Source: Streptomyces sp. TSRI0281 (lineage in GTDB: Bacteria > Actinomycetota > Actinomycetes > Streptomycetales > Streptomycetaceae). Taken from it: a stretch of DNA of 64,000 nucleotides. Below are positions 61,595 through 64,000 of this stretch, one piece after another. The stretch lies in contig NZ_LWLE01000001.1 in NCBI RefSeq assembly GCF_001905125.1, positions 124,001 to 188,000 on the forward strand, written 5' to 3'. Numbering within the stretch: the first letter of the stretch is position 1; the number at the start of each line of letters is the position of its first letter. The position numbers and the translations under genes are program-made. Under the pieces are notes generated by a model. The model made no database searches. It was given only the letters and a program-made list of their open reading frames with translations, and was not told the DNA's origin.

Positions 61595-61798
61595 TCACCA
61601 CCACGCGGAGTCGAGGCGGCTTTCGATGGACCTGATGTGGGTGCGGGCGCAGTCGTCGCAGAGGTAGTGGCGGCGTCCGTTCTCCACCGAGCAGATCCAG
61701 GTCGGCGGGGCCGTCTCACCGTCGGCGGCGGTGCCGCAGCGGGCGCACACCACACGTGCGGCGCCCGGCTGTTCAGGGGGGTGCGTTTCCTCGTCCAT
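61595..61798 (-). CDS. Small zinc-ribbon protein
   Basis: This 67-residue protein has two Cys pairs (VVCARCGTAADG and LCDDCARTH, with ICSVENGRRHY between), suggesting a zinc-binding ribbon. ATG 61798 (MDEETHPPEQ) fits the Glu/Pro start of similar actinobacterial proteins. The ribosome site GGAG is 14 bases away. A GAGCCGCC/GGCGGCTC hairpin (61576-61583 with 61589-61596) overlaps the stop. Function unknown. Confidence 0.75.
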   Translation of the reverse strand: MDEETHPPEQPGAARVVCARCGTAADGETAPPTWICSVENGRRHYLCDDCARTHIRSIESRLDSAWW

Positions 61799-61845
61799 CC
61801 CGTGACGATAACTCCGGGGCACGAAGCGGGACAGCACAACGCACT

Positions 61846-61874
61846 GCGGGGCCGTCCCGTTCGGACGGCCCCGC
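61846..61874 (-). terminator. Terminator after the small Arg-rich gene
   Basis: GCGGGGCCGTCC (61846-61857) pairs with GGACGGCCCCGC (61863-61874), loop of five, between two leftward genes. Confidence 0.75.
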
Positions 61875-61944
61875 GGTGGGGGTGGTGGCTGCTCACCGGG
61901 CAGAGCGGTTGCCCGAGCAGCCGGGTGGTTCCGGGCCGCGCCCC

Positions 61945-62048
61945 GTTCTCGCCGTGTACGGCGTTCTCGCCGTGTACGGCGTTCTCGCCTGTACCGCGTT
62001 CTCGCTGTACCGCGTGATCGCTGTACCGCGTTCTCGGCCGTACTGCGG
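61945..62048. repeat. Six tandem copies of GTTCTCGCCGTGTACGGC
   Basis: Two perfect 18-base units (61945-61962 and 61963-61980) are followed by four diverging copies of 16-19 bases (61981, 61998, 62014, 62030), each beginning GTTCTCG or GTGATCG. They lie in the 3' region of the small Arg-rich gene. No frame across them looks coding. Confidence 0.85.
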
Positions 62049-62077
62049 CGGGGCGTGGCCCTCTTTGCCTGTTGGTA

Positions 62078-62248
62078 CTAGTGCATGACCGCCATGGCCA
62101 GCGCACGGCGGGCGCGCATCGAGGCGCGCTCCGCACGGCGCTGCATCCGCCGAGCGGCCACCAGGCGCACAACCTGGCGGTCGGCCTCGGCTTCCCGCAG
62201 GCGGTCGTGCATATGCGCACGAGCCAGGGCTTCTGGGATGAGTTGCAT
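62078..62248 (-). CDS. Small Arg-rich helical protein
   Basis: This 56-residue protein begins MQLIPEALARAHMHDRLREA and is almost wholly Arg/Ala/Glu amphipathic helix (ADRQVVRLVAARRMQRRAER, ASMRARRALAMAV). ATG 62248 has AGGA eight bases upstream. It resembles a small conserved Streptomyces protein I remember without a known function. It may bind nucleic acid or a partner protein. It lies downstream of wblC on the same strand. Confidence 0.75.
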   Translation of the reverse strand: MQLIPEALARAHMHDRLREAEADRQVVRLVAARRMQRRAERASMRARRALAMAVMH

Positions 62249-62433
62249 CTCACGGGTCCTGTTCTGACGCGAGTCGTTCGCGCCGATGATGGTGACGTCC
62301 GGGGTGGCGGAGCCGACGGGCTCCTTCGTGGGGGTGATCATTGGTGCCTGATTCCGAGGGTCATGGGTCTGGGGACGGTCGATGGTTCCGAGGCGCTTCA
62401 TTCGTGTGGGGGCCTTGACCCCCAGGCCGGCGG

Positions 62434-62802
62434 TCACGCTGCGACCGGGTTCTTGCGCGGACGGCCACGCGGCCGCTTGCGGGCAACGACGACGCCCTGC
62501 ACGAAGAGTTCGCCACCCCAGACGCCCCACGGCTCGCGCCGCTCCTTGGCACCGGCGAGGCACGCCTCGACGAGCGGGCAGGTCCGGCAGAGGGACTTGG
62601 CGTACTCGACATCGGCCGGGGACTCGGCGAAGAAGACCTCCGGGTCGTACGAACGGCAGGGGACGGGCACGCCGAGGTTCTCGATGGCGTCGTCGAGCGC
62701 GGTGAGCGCGGTGAGCGGGATCAAGGTGGAGTCCTCCGTGAGGCCGGGCGGGGAGATCGTGTCGGAAAGCGGTACGGACGGGGCGTGCGCTTCGAGTTGC
62801 AC
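62434..62802 (-). CDS. wblC: WhiB7-type iron-sulfur regulator WblC
   Basis: This 122-residue WhiB-family regulator switches on intrinsic resistance to ribosome-targeting antibiotics. The four cluster Cys are C49, C72, C75 and C81 (LCRTCPLVEAC). The loop EPWGVWGGE lies at 90-98, and the C-terminal AT-hook RKRPRGRPRK is the WhiB7 signature that separates it from other WhiB proteins. GTG 62802 is the likely start, with AGGA 12 bases before it. The gene lies at the end of a 610-base leader with a WhiB7-type promoter, an upstream reading frame and a terminator, the known attenuation layout. Confidence 0.93.
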   Translation of the reverse strand: MQLEAHAPSVPLSDTISPPGLTEDSTLIPLTALTALDDAIENLGVPVPCRSYDPEVFFAESPADVEYAKSLCRTCPLVEACLAGAKERREPWGVWGGELFVQGVVVARKRPRGRPRKNPVAA

Positions 62803-62909
62803 GGTGGGTGGTGTCCTCGTCTGGTCGTGCCGGCCTGTTGGCCGGTTGGCGGCTGGTACCAGGTACTGCTTGTCCCGAGGCTCCTTCGTCACGTCTCGTC
62901 CGTTCGGAC

Positions 62910-62951
62910 AAAACAAAAGGGCCGCGGATCCCGAGTGGGGTTCCGCGGCCC
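62910..62951 (-). terminator. Attenuator (intrinsic terminator) in the wblC leader
   Basis: On the minus strand GGGCCGCGGA (62942-62951) pairs exactly with TCCGCGGCCC (62919-62928) and is followed by TTTTGTTTTG (62909-62918), a full intrinsic terminator about 100 bases before wblC. Its 5' arm also pairs with an upstream antiterminator strand at 62997-63009. Confidence 0.9.
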
Positions 62952-62975
62952 TGAAGGCGCCGGCCTGATTCTGGA

Positions 62976-63305
62976 TCAGGCTGGATCGCTCCAGGGTTCA
63001 GGCCCACGGAAGGCCCACATCGTGTGGTGCTGCGTCGACTGCTTCTTGGCTCCTGCACCGGCTGCCGCAAAGGCATAGGCCCGAGCCTGTGTCGCCTTCA
63101 CTACTGCTGCCGCCGGTGCCTGGATCGGTCGCTCATTGCGCTCCCGCGTCACGGGGAGGCCGGCCGGAGACAGCGGACCGGCGGCAGAGATGCCGGACAG
63201 ACCGGTGCCACGAAGCACGGATTCCGAAGAGCAGGCGAGGCCGAGCGAGCAGGCGGAGACGACCGAGCGATCGGTCATTTTGACGGTCTTGATGATGCTG
63301 ATCAC
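62976..63305 (-). CDS. Leader reading frame (uORF) upstream of wblC
   Basis: A 109-codon frame with GTG 63305 (VISIIKTVKMTDRSVVSACS) has GGAGG eight bases upstream and ends 25 bases before the terminator stem. Its last codons (Phe-Arg-Gly-Pro-Glu) contain the antiterminator strand. WhiB7/WblC leaders are known to carry such uORFs whose translation sets termination. The protein product looks like low-complexity Ala/Ser-rich sequence and is probably not functional; translation itself is the signal. A shorter in-frame ATG at 63020 lacks a ribosome site. Confidence 0.78.
   Translation of the reverse strand: MISIIKTVKMTDRSVVSACSLGLACSSESVLRGTGLSGISAAGPLSPAGLPVTRERNERPIQAPAAAVVKATQARAYAFAAAGAGAKKQSTQHHTMWAFRGPEPWSDPA
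62997..63009 (-). promoter_or_regulatory. Antiterminator strand within the wblC uORF
   Basis: CCGTGGGCCTGAA (minus strand) can pair with TTCAGGGCCGCGG at 62943-62955, which contains the 5' terminator arm: 12 of 13 positions pair, one as G-U. Formation of this helix would block the terminator. Confidence 0.75.
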
Positions 63306-63418
63306 AGAAATCGCCTCCTCTCGGCGTCTCGGGGGACCGGCCGGGACCGGTCCTGCGTATTCGGATAAGTACAGCACGGAATCAGGGCTTCAGAGAAGAC
63401 GCTGTTCCCGTGGTTAAG

Positions 63419-63456
63419 AACCTATGGTGATGACTGGGGCAGGCGCAAACTATTTT
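63419..63456 (-). promoter_or_regulatory. WhiB7-type promoter of wblC
   Basis: On the minus strand an AT-rich AAAATAGT (63449-63456) touches a -35 TTGCGC (63443-63448), then 18 bases, then -10 TAGGTT (63419-63424). AT-rich DNA directly before the -35 is the known recognition mark of WhiB7 with the main sigma factor, consistent with autoactivation. Transcription should start near 63412, giving a leader of about 610 bases. Confidence 0.75.
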
Positions 63457-63471
63457 CCCGACGAGTTTTTC

Positions 63472-64000
63472 TCACTCCTCGTCGGCACCCTCCGCGCGCT
63501 CCTCATCCAGGGCCTCACCTGCGCAGATGGCCAGTACATCGGCACCGAAGCGGGTCAACTTGCGGTTCCCGACCCCGGCGATGACGACCAGCTCGCCCTC
63601 GCTGCCCGGCACCGCCTCGGCGATCGCCATCAGCGTCTTGTCCGTGAACACGCAGTAGGCGGGCTGCCGCAGCCCCTCCGCCTGGCCCGCGCGCCAGTCG
63701 TGCAGCCGCTCGTACAGTGCCTCGTCCATGTCGGACGGGCAGTCCTCGCAGCGCATCAGCTTCATCTCACCGGCCTGGGTGAGGGTCTTGCCGCAGACCC
63801 GGCAGAGCACCGGCGCCCGGTGCTTCCGCTTGATCACCGGTGCCCGGTCCCCGCCGCCCGCCGTACCGGAGCCCCGGTCGATGCCGCCCGTGCCGCCGGT
63901 GCCGCCCCGGGCGCCGAGCGCCGCCGAGCCCGGCCGCAGCCCGTTCAGGAAGCGGGTCGGACGGCGGCTCGCACGGCCGCCGGGTGAGCGGGACACCGCC
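63472..64000 (-). CDS. UvrD2-like DNA helicase, C-terminal part
   Basis: The 3' end of a gene entering from the right edge. The visible 176 codons hold a Gly-rich linker, a four-Cys element (LCRVCGKTLTQAGE and LMRCEDC) and an HRDC-type domain (YERLHDWRAGQAEG, FTDKTLMAIAEAVPGSEGEL, IAGVGNRKLTRFGADVL), matching the tail of actinobacterial UvrD2 helicases. The helicase core is outside the window. It lies just upstream of the wblC promoter. Confidence 0.8.
   Translation of the reverse strand, partial: AVSRSPGGRASRRPTRFLNGLRPGSAALGARGGTGGTGGIDRGSGTAGGGDRAPVIKRKHRAPVLCRVCGKTLTQAGEMKLMRCEDCPSDMDEALYERLHDWRAGQAEGLRQPAYCVFTDKTLMAIAEAVPGSEGELVVIAGVGNRKLTRFGADVLAICAGEALDEERAEGADEE

Noticed and set aside
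61945..62048. Possible CRISPR array
   Set aside because: Units are contiguous with no unique spacers and no cas genes nearby; it is a plain tandem repeat.

Overview
The window is a stretch of chromosome from a Streptomyces (or a very close relative). The DNA is GC-rich, genes are densely packed with many 4-base start/stop overlaps, GTG starts are common, and marker loci are clear: das chitobiose transport with its GntR regulator DasR, a B12-riboswitch-controlled nrdABS operon, sigR-rsrA, aroA, hisN, two initiator tRNAs and the WhiB7-type gene wblC. The order das - nrd - sigR - aroA - hisN - wblC - uvrD2 runs as I remember it from Streptomyces core chromosomes, so most of the window looks like conserved backbone. 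I see no transposase, integrase, phage gene or CRISPR array.

Layout. 1-2652: dasB (5' end only) and dasA leftward, dasR rightward, with two dre operators between. 2826-14575: a tightly coupled leftward operon of eleven clear genes plus one uncertain small gene. It encodes a 36-residue membrane peptide, two family-2 glycosyltransferases, a flippase-like membrane protein, a class III aminotransferase, a sugar epimerase, a UbiA/DPPR-synthase-like prenyltransferase, two VanJ-like membrane phosphodiesterases, a GT-B glycosyltransferase and an aldo/keto reductase. It looks like a lipid-carrier-dependent surface-glycan pathway and is the most likely undescribed system here. A TrmB/LuxR-type regulator (14988) is divergent from the peptide. 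16307-18192: DUF3311 protein and sodium/solute symporter. 18400-23411: cobalamin riboswitch, nrdA, nrdB, nrdS. 22143-26308, leftward: small membrane protein, secreted D-Ala-D-Ala peptidase, peptide deformylase and TPR protein. 26401-30443: sigR-rsrA followed by an HD-GYP/HD membrane pair. 30547-32817: alpha/beta hydrolase, SRAP abasic-site protein and M50-like protein.

33018-37320, rightward: aroA, rsgA, SugE-type SMR exporter, hisN and a CBS protein. 37396-39438: catalase and its Fur-type regulator, divergent around a dyad. 39660-42531: nitrate/sulfonate/taurine-class ABC importer. 42610-45201: two identical initiator tRNAs flanking a Sel1-repeat gene. 45244-50982: UPF0182, PPA1309, PDZ-Lon-like secreted protease, a small membrane protein and MoaE. 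51099-54479: SDR protein divergent from a metalloprotease-Nudix pair. 54642-57740: two AIM24 proteins and a TerD-AIM24 fusion. 57940-61483: SprT-like protease, an orphan RRE-ThiF-like protein and an ABC1 kinase. 61595-64000, leftward: small zinc protein, small Arg-rich protein, wblC with a ribosome-mediated attenuator leader, and the end of a UvrD2-like helicase.

The best-supported regulatory finding is the wblC leader. It has a WhiB7-type promoter, a 109-codon upstream reading frame with a strong Shine-Dalgarno site, a terminator with a U-tract, and an antiterminator strand embedded in the last codons of that frame. The pairings were read by eye. No homology search or folding program was run.
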